From Reyranella massiliensis 521 (GTDB lineage Bacteria; Pseudomonadota; Alphaproteobacteria; Reyranellales; Reyranellaceae): a stretch of 50,901 nt of DNA. Of the stretch, positions 8,046 through 17,079 are shown piece after piece. The first letter of the stretch is position 1, and each line of letters starts with the position of its first letter. A program made the position numbers and the translations under genes. Below the pieces are notes generated by a model. The model had not been told where the DNA came from and made no database searches. It saw only the letters and a list, made by a program, of their open reading frames with translations. Location of the stretch: assembly GCA_945862125.1 (NCBI GenBank), contig CAMAYC010000023.1, positions 1 through 50,901 on the forward strand, in the 5' to 3' direction.

Positions 8046-8924
8046 ATGTTCAAAGCCGATCTGTTCAAGGGAAAGCGCTTCCTGGTCACCGGCGGCGGGA
8101 CCGGTCTCGGCCGGATGATGATGGAGAAATTCGTCGAGCTGGGCGCCGATTGCGTAATCTGCGGCCGGCGCGGCAGCGTGCTCGAAGAGACGGCCACGGA
8201 GGTCATGGCCAAGTATCCCGGCCGCCGGGTCGACACCCATGCCGTCGATATCCGGGTCGCCACCGCCGTCGAGGAGATGGTCGATCGGATCTGGAGCAGC
8301 GGACCGCTCGACGGCCTCGTCAACAACGCCGCCGGCAACTTCATCTCGCAGACCAAGGACTTGAGCCCCCGGGCCTTCGACGCCATCGCCAACATCGTGC
8401 TGCACGGCACGTTCTACATGACCAACGCCTGCGGAAAGCGCTGGATTGCGGAGCAGCGCAAGGCAAGCGTACTCAGCATCCTGACAACCTGGGTGTGGAC
8501 CGGCAGCCCCTTCGTCGTGCCGTCGGCCATGTCCAAGGCAGGCGTGGCGGTGATGACCCAGAGCCTCGCCGTCGAATGGGCACGACACGGCATCCGGCTC
8601 AATGCCATCGCGCCAGGCCCCTTCCCGACCGAGGGCGCCTGGGCTCGCCTCAATCCGATGAAGGACGATGACAACGACCGCTACAAGACACGCAACCCGA
8701 TGGGCCGAGTAGGACGCCCGCACGAACTCGCCAACATGGCGGCCTTCCTCATGAGCGAGGAGGTCGAGTACATCAACGGCGAGATCATCGCGATTGATGG
8801 CGCCATGGGCATCATGGGCAACGGCACCTTCTCGAGCATGATGGCCTACAGCGACGCCGACTGGCAGCGCATCCGCGAACAGATCCAGTCGACCAACGCC
8901 GCCGACCGGGCCAAGCGCAGCTAG
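8046..8924 (+). CDS. SDR family, 2,4-dienoyl-CoA reductase-like
   Basis: 292 residues. NADP-binding motif VTGGGTGLG near residue 16, structural NNAAGNF and, in place of the classical YxxxK, the sequence FVVPSAMSKAGV. That variant lacks the Tyr in the same way as 2,4-dienoyl-CoA reductases (family knowledge), which use other residues. It would reduce dienoyl-CoA intermediates in beta-oxidation of unsaturated fatty acids. GTAGGAGG lies 8 bases before ATG 8046; the frame is open further up but runs into the divergent cold-shock gene. Transcribed alone; a hairpin follows the stop. Confidence 0.82.
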   Translation: MFKADLFKGKRFLVTGGGTGLGRMMMEKFVELGADCVICGRRGSVLEETATEVMAKYPGRRVDTHAVDIRVATAVEEMVDRIWSSGPLDGLVNNAAGNFISQTKDLSPRAFDAIANIVLHGTFYMTNACGKRWIAEQRKASVLSILTTWVWTGSPFVVPSAMSKAGVAVMTQSLAVEWARHGIRLNAIAPGPFPTEGAWARLNPMKDDDNDRYKTRNPMGRVGRPHELANMAAFLMSEEVEYINGEIIAIDGAMGIMGNGTFSSMMAYSDADWQRIREQIQSTNAADRAKRS

Positions 8925-8934
8925 CGAGCATGTT

Positions 8935-8954
8935 GTGTTGCACGAATGCAACAC
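8935..8954 (+). terminator. Hairpin after the SDR gene, possible terminator
   Basis: GTGTTGCA (8935-8942), loop CGAA, TGCAACAC (8947-8954): a perfect 8-bp stem starting 10 bases after the SDR stop. No T-run follows (GCAGGG), so it may instead be a rho-assisted end, an mRNA-stabilising hairpin or a protein site. Confidence 0.4.
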
Positions 8955-9067
8955 GCAGGGACGATTGATGCAGAGAACCACCCCAGCCTACCTCCCATGG
9001 CCGCATTTGAGCCAAAGTGTGGGGGCTTCTTATGACCTTCACTTTCTCCAGTTGCGAGTTCCTGTGA

Positions 9068-9715
9068 GTGCGGTTGAGCAATAGGTCGGCCTCCCGGACA
9101 TCCACAGCCGCCATCGGTCGGCGCTTTGTGCCCATCGGCATCCTGGCCGCAGGCTTGGTATTGACTGCGGGCAGCGCCCTGATGGCGCAATCCGTCGAAG
9201 CCCGCCATTGGCAAGGCTCCACCGCCACGACCCGCCAGCCTGAGCATGTCGTTGCCGGTACCATGGGCGAATGGCGCGCTTTATGGAGCCGCGTCGGCCT
9301 GCCGGCACCCGACATGTTCGAGCCGGGCCGCATGAACGCCGTCGGTATCTTTCTGGGCCGCCGCGGCGGCGAGGGTTATGCCGTCAACGTGCTGTCGACT
9401 AGCCGGCGGCGAGACCGCATCGTGGTCGTATTCGAGGAACGCATGCCGCCCGAGGTCATGTTGGCGCAGCGTTCGGCTTCGGCCCCCCGGCCGGTTGCAG
9501 GCACTCCGCCGATGGGATCGGCCGGTGCCACGGCCCTCGCCCCTGTGGGCCCGGGCAGTGCAGGCTTTGCCGCCCCCGGCGCTGGCGCGCCGGCGACCAG
9601 CAGCTTGCCGCCGGCCCCCAGCCGCGCGACCGGGCAGCCCACCTCGCCCTGGGCCATCATCCTCATTCATCGCGCCGACCTGCCGGTCTCCGTCGAGCAG
9701 CGGCTGTTCCGCTAG
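9068..9715 (+). CDS. Exported PrcB-C-like protein
   Basis: 215 residues. A basic N-terminus and hydrophobic stretch (RRFVPIGILAAGLVLTAG, ending ALMAQSVEA) make a signal peptide. The mature part resembles the PrcB C-terminal domain: MNAVGIFLGRRGGEGYAVNV, then RIVVVFEERMPP and finally PWAIILIHRADLPVSVEQ. Between them lies a Pro/Ala/Gly-rich, low-complexity insert of about 65 residues. Function unknown. The start is uncertain: GTG 9068 has no clear ribosome site and TTG 9074 is possible. Convergent with the dehydratase gene 13 bases later. Confidence 0.6.
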   Translation: MRLSNRSASRTSTAAIGRRFVPIGILAAGLVLTAGSALMAQSVEARHWQGSTATTRQPEHVVAGTMGEWRALWSRVGLPAPDMFEPGRMNAVGIFLGRRGGEGYAVNVLSTSRRRDRIVVVFEERMPPEVMLAQRSASAPRPVAGTPPMGSAGATALAPVGPGSAGFAAPGAGAPATSSLPPAPSRATGQPTSPWAIILIHRADLPVSVEQRLFR

Positions 9716-9728
9716 AGCCTCCGACCGA

Positions 9729-11537
9729 TCAATGGGAGTGCCTGGGCACTCCCTTGGTCTGGACGATCTTCTGAAAGTTGACTGCAAAGTCGAGGCACGC
9801 CCCGCTTGAAAGCTGGCCTACGAACTTACGCTGCAATTCCTGCCAAGGCGTCTGGCTCTCGATGAGGTTCGGCTTCCAGGCAGCCTTGCGCTTTGCATAC
9901 TCGGCGGCGGAAATCATGATGTTGGCGGTCCGCTTGCCGATGTCGACGCGGACCCTGTCGCCCGTCTTGAGCAACGCCAACCCGCCGCCCACCGCCGACT
10001 CGGGCGACGCATTCAGGATCGAGGGACTGGCCGACGTGCCGCTCTGTCGCCCGTCGCCGACGCACGGCAGCAGCAGCACACCGCCCTTCACCAGCCGATC
10101 CGGCGGCAGCATGTTCACCACCTCGGCAGCCCCGGGATAGCCAACAGGCCCGGCATTGCGAATGAACAGGATGCTGTTCTCGTCGATCGGGAGTTTCGGA
10201 TCGTTGATCCGGTGATGGTAGTCCTCCGGTCCCTCGAAGACGATCGCCGTGCCCTCGAAAGCGTCCCTGTCGCCCTTGCGCTCCAGGTACTTCTTGCGGA
10301 ATTCGGGCGAGATGACGGACGTCTTCATGATCGCCGAGTCGAACAGGTTGCCCGTCAGCACGGCAAAGCCGGCTGTCCCGAGCATCGGTTTGTCGTAGGT
10401 CTTGATCACATCGCCGTCGGCCGGCTTCGCGCCCTTGAGATTTTGCGCCATCGTCTTGCCGCTCACGGTCAGCGCATCGCCGTGGATCTTCTTCTTGCGC
10501 AGCAGTTCCGCCATCACCGTCGGGACGCCGCCCGCGCGATGAAACGCCTCGCCGAGATACTTGCCCGCCGGCATGCAGTTCACCAGCAGCGGGATGTCGT
10601 AGCCGATCTTGTCCCAATCGGCGTTGACCAGATTTACGCCGATGTGGCGCGCGATCGCGTTGATGTGTGGTGGGCAGTTGGTCGAGGCACCGAGCGCGCT
10701 GGCCGCGACGATGGCGTTCTCGAACGCCTTGCGCGTCATGATGTCGGACGGCTTCAAGTCTTCCCACACCATGTCGACGATGCGCTTGCCGGTCTCATAG
10801 GCGATCTGGCCCCGTTCCCGGTACGGTCCGGGAATGGCCGCGCAACCGGTCAGCGACATGCCGAGCGCCTCGGCCATGCTGTTCATCGAGAGCGCAGTAC
10901 CCATGGTGTTGCAGTGGCCGACGCTGGGGGCGCTTGACGCCACCATCTGGACGAACTGCTCCATGTCGATCCGGCCGGCCGCCAGCTCCTGGCGGGCGTA
11001 CCAGACAATGGTGCCGGAGCCCGCGAGGCCGCCGGCGAAATGGCCGTCGAGCATCGGCCCGCCAGACAGCACGATGGCCGGGATATTGACGGTCGCGGCC
11101 CCCATGATCATGGCCGGCGTGGTCTTGTCGCAACCCGTGGTCAGCACGACGCCGTCGAAGAAATAGCCATAGAGGCATTCGACCAGGCTGAGGTAGGCAA
11201 GGTTGCGATCGAGCGCAGCGGTCGGCCGCTTTCCCGTCTCCTGGATGGGATGGACCGGAAACTCGATCGGGATGCCGCCGGCGTCGCGGATACCGTCGCG
11301 CACGCGGCTTGCGAGGTCGAGGTGATGGCGGTTGCAGGGCGACAGGTCGCTGCCGGTCTGGGCGATGCCGATGATCGGACGGCCGCTGCGCAGCTCGGCC
11401 AGCGTCAGGCCGAAATTCATGTAGCGTTCGAGGTAAAGCGCGGCCATCGTCGGATCGCCCGGCGCGTCGAACCATTCGCGGCTGCGCAGCCGGCGCTTGC
11501 CGTCCTTCGTTCCGCTCACATCCTTCTTCTTGGCCAT
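9729..11537 (-). CDS. IlvD/Edd family sugar-acid dehydratase
   Basis: 602 residues of the Fe-S-dependent IlvD/Edd family, closer by length and motifs to the sugar-acid (arabonate/xylonate/gluconate) branch than to IlvD. Cluster cysteines are visible in [21 protein letters not shown] and [10 protein letters not shown]. The conserved MLDGHFAGG and [13 protein letters not shown] are present. It would remove water from an aldonic acid, giving a 2-keto-3-deoxy acid. ATG 11537 follows GAGGAAG; the frame is open upstream but enters the divergent kinase. Context (KDG kinase across the 101-bp divergent gap, KDPG aldolase nearby) favours a hexonate such as gluconate or galactonate; the exact substrate cannot be read from sequence. 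Confidence 0.85.
   Translation of the reverse strand: MAKKKDVSGTKDGKRRLRSREWFDAPGDPTMAALYLERYMNFGLTLAELRSGRPIIGIAQTGSDLSPCNRHHLDLASRVRDGIRDAGGIPIEFPVHPIQETGKRPTAALDRNLAYLSLVECLYGYFFDGVVLTTGCDKTTPAMIMGAATVNIPAIVLSGGPMLDGHFAGGLAGSGTIVWYARQELAAGRIDMEQFVQMVASSAPSVGHCNTMGTALSMNSMAEALGMSLTGCAAIPGPYRERGQIAYETGKRIVDMVWEDLKPSDIMTRKAFENAIVAASALGASTNCPPHINAIARHIGVNLVNADWDKIGYDIPLLVNCMPAGKYLGEAFHRAGGVPTVMAELLRKKKIHGDALTVSGKTMAQNLKGAKPADGDVIKTYDKPMLGTAGFAVLTGNLFDSAIMKTSVISPEFRKKYLERKGDRDAFEGTAIVFEGPEDYHHRINDPKLPIDENSILFIRNAGPVGYPGAAEVVNMLPPDRLVKGGVLLLPCVGDGRQSGTSASPSILNASPESAVGGGLALLKTGDRVRVDIGKRTANIMISAAEYAKRKAAWKPNLIESQTPWQELQRKFVGQLSSGACLDFAVNFQKIVQTKGVPRHSH
9734..9753. terminator. Perfect hairpin between convergent genes, inside the dehydratase 3' end
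   Basis: GGGAGTGC (9734-9741), loop CTGG, GCACTCCC (9746-9753). It lies 18 bases after the PrcB-like stop and codes for the last residues of the convergent dehydratase. Followed by TTGGTCT on the plus strand and ATTGATC on the minus, so neither side has a full T-run. It is a plausible weak bidirectional terminator. Confidence 0.35.
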
Positions 11538-11638
11538 CCGCTTCCTCCATATTTTCTTGCTGCAACCCTGAGAGAAGGCGCCGCGGAAGTCCAGCGGTTC
11601 GCTTGAGGTTCGCGCGGCGCCGTGACAAACCTGCCGAA

Positions 11639-12568
11639 ATGAGAAGCTCCCCCGACATCGTCTGCCTCGGCGAACCATTGATCGAATTCAACCGCCCCAA
11701 GGAGGGTGACGGCCGGACCTGGCTGCAGGGCTTCGGCGGCGATTCGCAGAACGTCGCCATCGCAGCGGCCCGTCAGGGTGCCTCGACCGGGTACCTCACC
11801 GGCATCGGACAGGACTGGATGGGCGACGCCTTCCTTGATCTCTGGCAGTCGGAGGGCGTCGATGCCTCCCGCGTCACCCGCCATCCCACGGCGCCGACCG
11901 GCGTCAGCTTCGTGACGCACAGCGCGGCCGGCCACAAGTTCGACTACCTGCGCAAGAATTCGGCGGCCTCGCTGATGACGCCGGAGACCCTCGCCGTGGA
12001 CTACATCGCCGGCGCAAAGTTTTTTCACCTCTCCGCGATCGGCCAGGCGATCAGCCAGAGTGCCCGACAAACCTGCGATGCGGCGATCTCGGCCGCCCGC
12101 AAGGCCGGAGTGAAGGTCTCCTACGACACCAACCTGCGCCTACGGCTCTGGGAACTCGATGTGGCGCGCAAGGTGATCGACGACACCATGGCCCGGTGCG
12201 ACGTGGCGCTCCCCAGCCTCGACGACTCCCAGCAACTGACCGGACTGCAGGAACCCGATGCCATCGCCGACTACTACCTCAAGCTCGGCACACCAATGGT
12301 GGCGCTCAAGATGGGCTCCGAAGGTTCGCTGATCGCCACGGCCGGAAAACGCACCCGCATCGCGCCATACAGGGTCGGGGCCGTCGACGCGACCGGCGCC
12401 GGCGATACGTTCGACGGCGCCTTTCTCACGCGGCTGCTGGCCGGCGACAATCCGGAGACGGCGGCACGCTACGCCAATGTCGCGGCGGCTCTCTCAACCA
12501 CCGGCTACGGCGCGGTGACGCCCATGCCGCGCAGGGCCCAAGTCCTCAAAGCGCTGTCGCACGCCTGA
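11639..12568 (+). CDS. kdgK: PfkB family sugar kinase, 2-keto-3-deoxygluconate kinase type
   Basis: 309 residues of the ribokinase/PfkB family. The N-terminal glycine motif is [17 protein letters not shown] and the C-terminal signature with catalytic Asp is [14 protein letters not shown] (about residues 248-261). It would phosphorylate 2-keto-3-deoxy-gluconate (or galactonate) to the 6-phosphate for the aldolase at 14589. ATG 11639 was chosen; a TTG at 11603 in frame is less likely. Divergent from the dehydratase, so the 101 bases between could hold shared control. Its last 23 bases overlap the convergent hydroxylase gene. Confidence 0.83.
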   Translation: MRSSPDIVCLGEPLIEFNRPKEGDGRTWLQGFGGDSQNVAIAAARQGASTGYLTGIGQDWMGDAFLDLWQSEGVDASRVTRHPTAPTGVSFVTHSAAGHKFDYLRKNSAASLMTPETLAVDYIAGAKFFHLSAIGQAISQSARQTCDAAISAARKAGVKVSYDTNLRLRLWELDVARKVIDDTMARCDVALPSLDDSQQLTGLQEPDAIADYYLKLGTPMVALKMGSEGSLIATAGKRTRIAPYRVGAVDATGAGDTFDGAFLTRLLAGDNPETAARYANVAAALSTTGYGAVTPMPRRAQVLKALSHA

Positions 12569-13520
12569 GTTTCGGCATCAGAGCGCGCGCGAAGCGCCAG
12601 AAAACCGTCACCTGCTGGACAACCCAGCCGCGGCCATTGTCGGCATCGACCATCGGATCGGCCACGCCGGTCGGCCGGTTCCGCCCATCGTAGATCGCCG
12701 TGCCAAAGAGGATGTCCCAGATCGGGAACACCGGCGCGAAATTGTGGTCGTGGATATGCTGTTCGTCGGGGTTCGCCAGCGCGTGATGCAGCCGGTGGAA
12801 GCGCGGCCCGACCAGCAGCCGATCGCCGAGCCAGCCGAAGCCCATGTCGACGTTGGCATGCGACCAACTCTCGACGAGGCGGCCAACCATCAGAATGACG
12901 ACATATTCCCCGGGCTGGACGCCGACCAGTTGCGAGAACACCACCAGGGCCAGGGTGACCAGCAGATCGTCGATGACGTGATTGCGGTCGTCGGTCCAGA
13001 CCGTCATTCGGCGCTGGCTGTGATGCAGGCTGTGCAACGCCCACCACCAGGAAAAGGCGTGCTGGGCACGATGCAGCCAGTAGGCCGCGAAATCGTAGAG
13101 CACGAAGTAGAGCAGGAATGATGCGAGCGCATTGTCGCCCAGCCAAGGCAGCACCCGCTCCAGCCGCGGCGGCGCATATCCCCAGGCGCGGACCGTCAGT
13201 TCGATCTCCTGAACCAGAGGATAGGTGATGATGAAGATGGCCAGCGGCACGATGCCGAGCTTGTTCAACACCGTGTAAACCTGGTCGACCAGGATCAGCC
13301 GGTCGTCCTTGCCCGATCCTTCGAGCGGCCAGCGGCGTTCGAAGAAGCGCATACCTATGGCGATGACCGCGATCTGGACGGCGCCCAGCATTACGAACTC
13401 GACGGCGTTGAAGGCCGGCTCATACCAGGCCATCAGCCCGAAATGGAAAATGACTGGACCGACAAGGGTCTCGAAGATCCAGGTCTGGGTGGTGACCCAG
13501 AGGTCTGTAAGTTCGCGCAT
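12546..13520 (-). CDS. Fatty acid hydroxylase / sterol desaturase family membrane protein
   Basis: 324 residues with several membrane segments (e.g. PVIFHFGLMAWYEPAFNAVE, LGIVPLAIFIITYPLV, ALASFLLYFVLYDFAAYWLH). The eight-histidine di-iron signature is present: HRAQHAF, HSLHHSQ, HRLHHAL and HIHDHNFAP. It would hydroxylate or desaturate a lipid-like substrate at the inner membrane. It follows the YVTN-propeller gene by only 9 bases and likely shares its mRNA. Its 3' end overlaps kdgK. Substrate unknown; bacterial members include carotenoid, sphingolipid and sterol-type hydroxylases. Confidence 0.85.
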   Translation of the reverse strand: MRELTDLWVTTQTWIFETLVGPVIFHFGLMAWYEPAFNAVEFVMLGAVQIAVIAIGMRFFERRWPLEGSGKDDRLILVDQVYTVLNKLGIVPLAIFIITYPLVQEIELTVRAWGYAPPRLERVLPWLGDNALASFLLYFVLYDFAAYWLHRAQHAFSWWWALHSLHHSQRRMTVWTDDRNHVIDDLLVTLALVVFSQLVGVQPGEYVVILMVGRLVESWSHANVDMGFGWLGDRLLVGPRFHRLHHALANPDEQHIHDHNFAPVFPIWDILFGTAIYDGRNRPTGVADPMVDADNGRGWVVQQVTVFWRFARALMPKLRRATAL

Positions 13521-13529
13521 CGGCGCGCC

Positions 13530-14534
13530 CTACTTGGTCTCGCCCGCCGTTGACGTCGTGCGCACCAGCCCGCTTGCCGGCACCACCGCCCCGGACTTCA
13601 TCATGAACACGCCATGGGGAGATTTGCCTACCGGAATGCTGGCGACGACTTTCATCTGCTCGAGGTCAATCACGGCGACCCGGCGCAGGAATCGCTGGGT
13701 CACCCAGAGTTCCTTGCCGTCGGGCGTGATGTCCATGCAATCCGGGCCGCCTTGAACGCGGACGTTGCCGACCACTTTCATCTCGGTTGTGTCGATCAGC
13801 GACACCGTGCCCTCGACGCGATTGCTCAGGAAGTAGCGTCGACCATCGCCCTTGGGCCAGAAATTGTGCGCGCCCTTGCCGGTCTGCAACGTGCTTTTCA
13901 CGCTACCGTCCTTCGGGTCGACGACGACGATGCCGTCTTCACCGGTCAAAGCCACGAGCAGCCGCTTGTCGTCGGGCAACATGACGATACCGGCAGGCGC
14001 GTTGCCGACGGGGACGTTCCACTTCAGGGTCTGCGTCTTGAGGTCGAATGCCGCCACCCGGCCGCTCTGCTGCAGCGTGACGAAGACAGTCTTAGACTCC
14101 AGGTCGAAGGCCATGTGGCTCGGCAGCCCATCGATGAAGATCCGACCGGCGAGGCGGTAACCATCGGCATGGAAGATGTCGACGTGGTCGAGCCTGTAGG
14201 CTGCGGTCACGAACCACTTGCCATCCGGGCTGAAGCCCATGTGATAGGGATCGATGATGTCCTTGACGATCCGCTTGCGTTCGCCGGTCTTGATGTCCAG
14301 CCCGAGCAGTTCGTTGGTCACCGTGGAGCCGATCAGCATCTCCTTGCCGTCGGGCGTCACGATGACGTGGTGCGGCTCGCGGCCGACCGGATGGCGCGCC
14401 AGTTCGATCCGGCTGCTGCGGCTCAAGATGCTGTAGGACGCGTCTTCCGAGTTGAGGACCAAAACGGCATCCGCCTGAGCAGCACCACTGGCTCCCAAGG
14501 CCAGCGCAATCACGGCAAATGCCAGTTTCTTCAT
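13530..14534 (-). CDS. Exported YVTN-type beta-propeller protein
   Basis: 334 residues. Signal peptide MKKLAFAVIALALGASGAAQ then ADA, so periplasmic. Seven or so propeller blades are visible as repeats of the form ...V.VTPDGKEMLIGS..., GFSPDGKWFVTA, MLPDDKRLLVAL, ITPDGKELWVTQ, AVIDLEQMKVVASIPVG. YVTN/YncE-like proteins bind ligands or partner redox enzymes; no catalytic motif is visible. AAGGAG precedes the ATG. It sits between KDPG aldolase (54 bases upstream) and the di-iron hydroxylase (9 bases downstream), suggesting a functional pair with the latter. Confidence 0.85.
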   Translation of the reverse strand: MKKLAFAVIALALGASGAAQADAVLVLNSEDASYSILSRSSRIELARHPVGREPHHVIVTPDGKEMLIGSTVTNELLGLDIKTGERKRIVKDIIDPYHMGFSPDGKWFVTAAYRLDHVDIFHADGYRLAGRIFIDGLPSHMAFDLESKTVFVTLQQSGRVAAFDLKTQTLKWNVPVGNAPAGIVMLPDDKRLLVALTGEDGIVVVDPKDGSVKSTLQTGKGAHNFWPKGDGRRYFLSNRVEGTVSLIDTTEMKVVGNVRVQGGPDCMDITPDGKELWVTQRFLRRVAVIDLEQMKVVASIPVGKSPHGVFMMKSGAVVPASGLVRTTSTAGETK

Positions 14535-14588
14535 GAGGCTAGACCCAACTCCTTGGGACCACCTTGAAGCATCTTTCCCGCACCAGCG

Positions 14589-15227
14589 CTAGGGTCGTTT
14601 GAGTTTGGCGGCTGCGGCGGCAAGCCGCTCGATGCCAGCCCAGTCCTTCGCATTCACAGCATTTTTCGGCGCCACCCACGAGCCGCCGACGCAGGCGACA
14701 TTGGCAAGCGACAGGTAGGCCGGCGCGGTATCGGGGCCGATTCCCCCGGTCGGGCAGAAGCGCAGTCCGGCCAGCGGGGGCGCCACGGCCTTCAGCCATC
14801 CCAGCCCGCCAGCGACGTCGGCCGGGAAGAACTTCAGCAGGGTGAAGCCCTGCTCGCCAAGCGCCATGGCCTCCGAAACCGTCTGCACGCCGGGCAGGAA
14901 AGGCAGGCCTGACGCCGTCGCCGCGGCCGCCAGGGCCGGCGTGCAGCCCGGGCTGACGGCAAACCTCGCGCCGGCCTGCCGCGCCTGCTCGAACTGTTGG
15001 GCATTAAGCACGGTGCCTGCGCCGACCACGGCGTCCGGGACGTCGCGGGCGATCGCCCGCAGCGCCTCCAGCGCCACCTCCGTCCGGAGCGTGATCTCAA
15101 GGACCCGCAGACCGCCACTCACAAGCGCCCGCGCCAGCGGTACCGCATCACCGGGATGCTCGATCGTGAGGACCGGGATTACCGGCACCAGCGCCGCGAT
15201 CGCCGCCATATCCCGCGGCTTGTCCAC
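14589..15227 (-). CDS. eda: 2-dehydro-3-deoxy-phosphogluconate aldolase
   Basis: 212 residues, usual length. It cleaves KDPG (family also KDPGal) to pyruvate and glyceraldehyde-3-phosphate. Catalytic Glu in [10 protein letters not shown] (E44), Schiff-base Lys in [12 protein letters not shown] (K132), and phosphate-binding [12 protein letters not shown] and CVGGSWVAP are all present. GTG start at 15227 lies 2 bases after the SDR stop with GGAG about 10 bases ahead; ATG 15209 is an alternative. With the dehydratase and kinase it completes a semi-phosphorylative Entner-Doudoroff route for an aldonic acid. Confidence 0.93.
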   Translation of the reverse strand: MDKPRDMAAIAALVPVIPVLTIEHPGDAVPLARALVSGGLRVLEITLRTEVALEALRAIARDVPDAVVGAGTVLNAQQFEQARQAGARFAVSPGCTPALAAAATASGLPFLPGVQTVSEAMALGEQGFTLLKFFPADVAGGLGWLKAVAPPLAGLRFCPTGGIGPDTAPAYLSLANVACVGGSWVAPKNAVNAKDWAGIERLAAAAAKLKRP

Positions 15228-15229
15228 CG

Positions 15230-15964
15230 TCAGACGCTCCAGCCGCCGTCGATCACATTCACGGTTCCGGTCGTGAAAGCCGCCTCGTCGCTGGCCAGAT
15301 AGACGGCAAGCGATGCGATCTCGTCGGCCGATCCGAAGCGGCCGGTAGGCTGGCGTTGCAGGAAGAATTGCTTGGCGTCAGCGCCGCCGCCGAGCGCGCC
15401 GATCCGCTCATCGAGTGACGGGGTCTGCACGGTGCCGGGGCAGATGGCGTTGCAGCGGATACCCTTGCCGACGAAGTCCACCGCAACCGACTTCGTGAGG
15501 CCAACCACGGCCGCCTTGGTGGTCCCGTAGACGAACCGCAGCGCCGCGCCCTTCACCGAGGAGGCCGCCGACGACATGTTGACGATCGAGCCGCCACCCT
15601 TGCCCACCATGCCCGGCAGGAAGGCCTGGATGGTCCAGAACATGCTGCGCACATTGAGGTTGAAGGCGAACTGCCATTGCTCATCGGTCGCGTCGAGGAT
15701 CGTGCCGTGATGGACGAAACCGGCGCAATTGAACAGGACGTCGATGGCGCCGGTCTGGGCGGCGAGCGCGCCGATGGCCGCCTTGTCCAACACGTCGAGC
15801 CTGTGTGTGCGGATACCGGCAACGCCGGCCAGCGCCTCGAGCTTCCCGGCATCGACATCGGTCGCCCAGACCGTGGCACCTTCGCGGGCGAAGGCCCTGG
15901 CGGTCGCCGCACCGATGCCTTGGCCTGCCGCCGTGACGACGCAGATCTTGTTCTTCAATCGCAT
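15230..15964 (-). CDS. SDR family oxidoreductase in the sugar-acid operon
   Basis: 244 residues, classical SDR. Cofactor motif TAAGQGIG (about 11-18), the NCAG motif as FNCAGF, and catalytic YGTTK preceded by NMSSAAS. Ends CGT-like [11 protein letters not shown]. The aspartate in ATDVDAG after the second strand suggests NAD(H) preference. Overall it resembles the BDH2 / 2-keto-3-deoxy-fuconate dehydrogenase subgroup (impression, not a search). First gene of a likely SDR-eda-YVTN-hydroxylase transcript; probably oxidises or reduces a sugar or sugar acid feeding the pathway. Confidence 0.82.
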   Translation of the reverse strand: MRLKNKICVVTAAGQGIGAATARAFAREGATVWATDVDAGKLEALAGVAGIRTHRLDVLDKAAIGALAAQTGAIDVLFNCAGFVHHGTILDATDEQWQFAFNLNVRSMFWTIQAFLPGMVGKGGGSIVNMSSAASSVKGAALRFVYGTTKAAVVGLTKSVAVDFVGKGIRCNAICPGTVQTPSLDERIGALGGGADAKQFFLQRQPTGRFGSADEIASLAVYLASDEAAFTTGTVNVIDGGWSV

Positions 15965-16008
15965 GTGCCCGTCCCCACTCCCGCTCGTTCTCGATTCGAT
16001 GAGAGCCT

Positions 16009-17016
16009 TTACTTGATCAGGCCCTTTTCCTTGTAGAATTTCTCAGCGCCGGCATGCAGCGGGATTCCCAGCCCATCCAGCGCCGTTTCGAGCTTGATCG
16101 AGCGGCCCTTGGCGTGGCCCGAGTCGAGAAGTTTGCGAGTGCTCGGATTCCACAGCGCGGCGGTGATGGCATAGATGAGCGTGTCTGGCAGTTTCGAGGA
16201 CGTCACCCAGATCGCATTCACACTGACCGTCTTCACGCCGGTAGTGTTCTTGTAGGCGCTGTCGGGAATCTCGTCGGCGCCGAAGAAGCTGTGCTCCTTG
16301 ATCAGCTTGGCGGCTTCCGGGCCGTCGATCGGCACGAGATCGATCCCGGTCGTGGCCGCCAGCTCTGAGATCGCGGCCTGTGGCCAGCCACTGACATTGA
16401 AGAAGGCATCGAGGGTGCCTTCCTTGAGCTTGTCGGCGGCCTGCTGTGGCTTCAGATACTCGGCCTTAACGTCCTTTTCGGTCAGTCCATAGGCGGCGAA
16501 TATGAGGCGCGCATCCACGAGCGTTCCGGAGCCGGGCTCGTCCAGCGACACGCGCTTGCCCTTCAAGTCCATGATCGTCTTGATGCCCGACCCCTTGCGG
16601 GCCACGAGCTGGAAACTCTCCGGATAGAGATTTGCAATGGCGCGCAGGGTATCGACCTTCGGCCGGCCTTCGTAGATCCCGGTACCCGTGTACCCCCAGA
16701 ACGCCACGTCGGATTGAATGAAGGCCGACTGCATGCTGCCGCTGGCAATCGCCCCGACATTGGCCACCGACCCGCCGGAAGCCACCGCCGAGGCGACCAG
16801 CCCCTGGACGCCGCACGATCCGCCGTCGGCGCAGGCGCGTGAGCCGGGCGGATTCGAGATGGCGTTGGCGATCAGGCCGCCGATCGGGAAATACGTCCCG
16901 GCCGTGACGCCCGTGCCGATCCGGAAGAACGTGATGTCCTGGGCGCCAGCGGGCAGTCCGCCCAGCACAGCGGCACCGAGGCCGCCGAGCACTGCGGCCC
17001 TGCGTTTGATCAACAT
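16009..17016 (-). CDS. TAXI family TRAP transporter solute-binding protein
   Basis: 335 residues. Signal peptide (LGGLGAAVLGGLPAGA), then the TAXI-family opening FFRIGTGVTAGTYFPIGGLI, and GSVANVGAIASGSMQSAFIQ. Contains a Cys pair in SRACADGGSCGVQG, possibly a disulfide. It should be a periplasmic binding protein delivering an organic acid to a TRAP membrane unit, but no fused DctQM gene is nearby, so the partner is elsewhere. Stands 44 bases upstream of the SDR, in the same direction, and may be co-transcribed with the sugar-acid genes. Confidence 0.88.
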   Translation of the reverse strand: MLIKRRAAVLGGLGAAVLGGLPAGAQDITFFRIGTGVTAGTYFPIGGLIANAISNPPGSRACADGGSCGVQGLVASAVASGGSVANVGAIASGSMQSAFIQSDVAFWGYTGTGIYEGRPKVDTLRAIANLYPESFQLVARKGSGIKTIMDLKGKRVSLDEPGSGTLVDARLIFAAYGLTEKDVKAEYLKPQQAADKLKEGTLDAFFNVSGWPQAAISELAATTGIDLVPIDGPEAAKLIKEHSFFGADEIPDSAYKNTTGVKTVSVNAIWVTSSKLPDTLIYAITAALWNPSTRKLLDSGHAKGRSIKLETALDGLGIPLHAGAEKFYKEKGLIK

Positions 17017-17033
17017 GGCGACCCTCCCTGACT

Positions 17034-17054
17034 GGACACGATTAAACCGTGTCC
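17034..17054. promoter_or_regulatory. Inverted repeat before the TAXI gene
   Basis: GGACACG (17034-17040), 7-base AT-rich centre, CGTGTCC (17048-17054): perfect arms. Lies 17 bases before the TAXI start and 25 bases after the sir2 stop on the minus strand. No T-run follows, so an operator or a sir2 mRNA end are both possible. Confidence 0.45.
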
Positions 17055-17079
17055 CGCCGTGCGTCGCAACGACGGTCAG

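Noticed and set aside
8935..8954. Treating the hairpin as a firm intrinsic terminator
   Set aside because: It lacks a T-run, so it is listed only at low confidence.
9729..11537. Calling the dehydratase IlvD of valine/isoleucine synthesis
   Set aside because: Length (602) and the KDG kinase/KDPG aldolase context point to the sugar-acid branch of the family.
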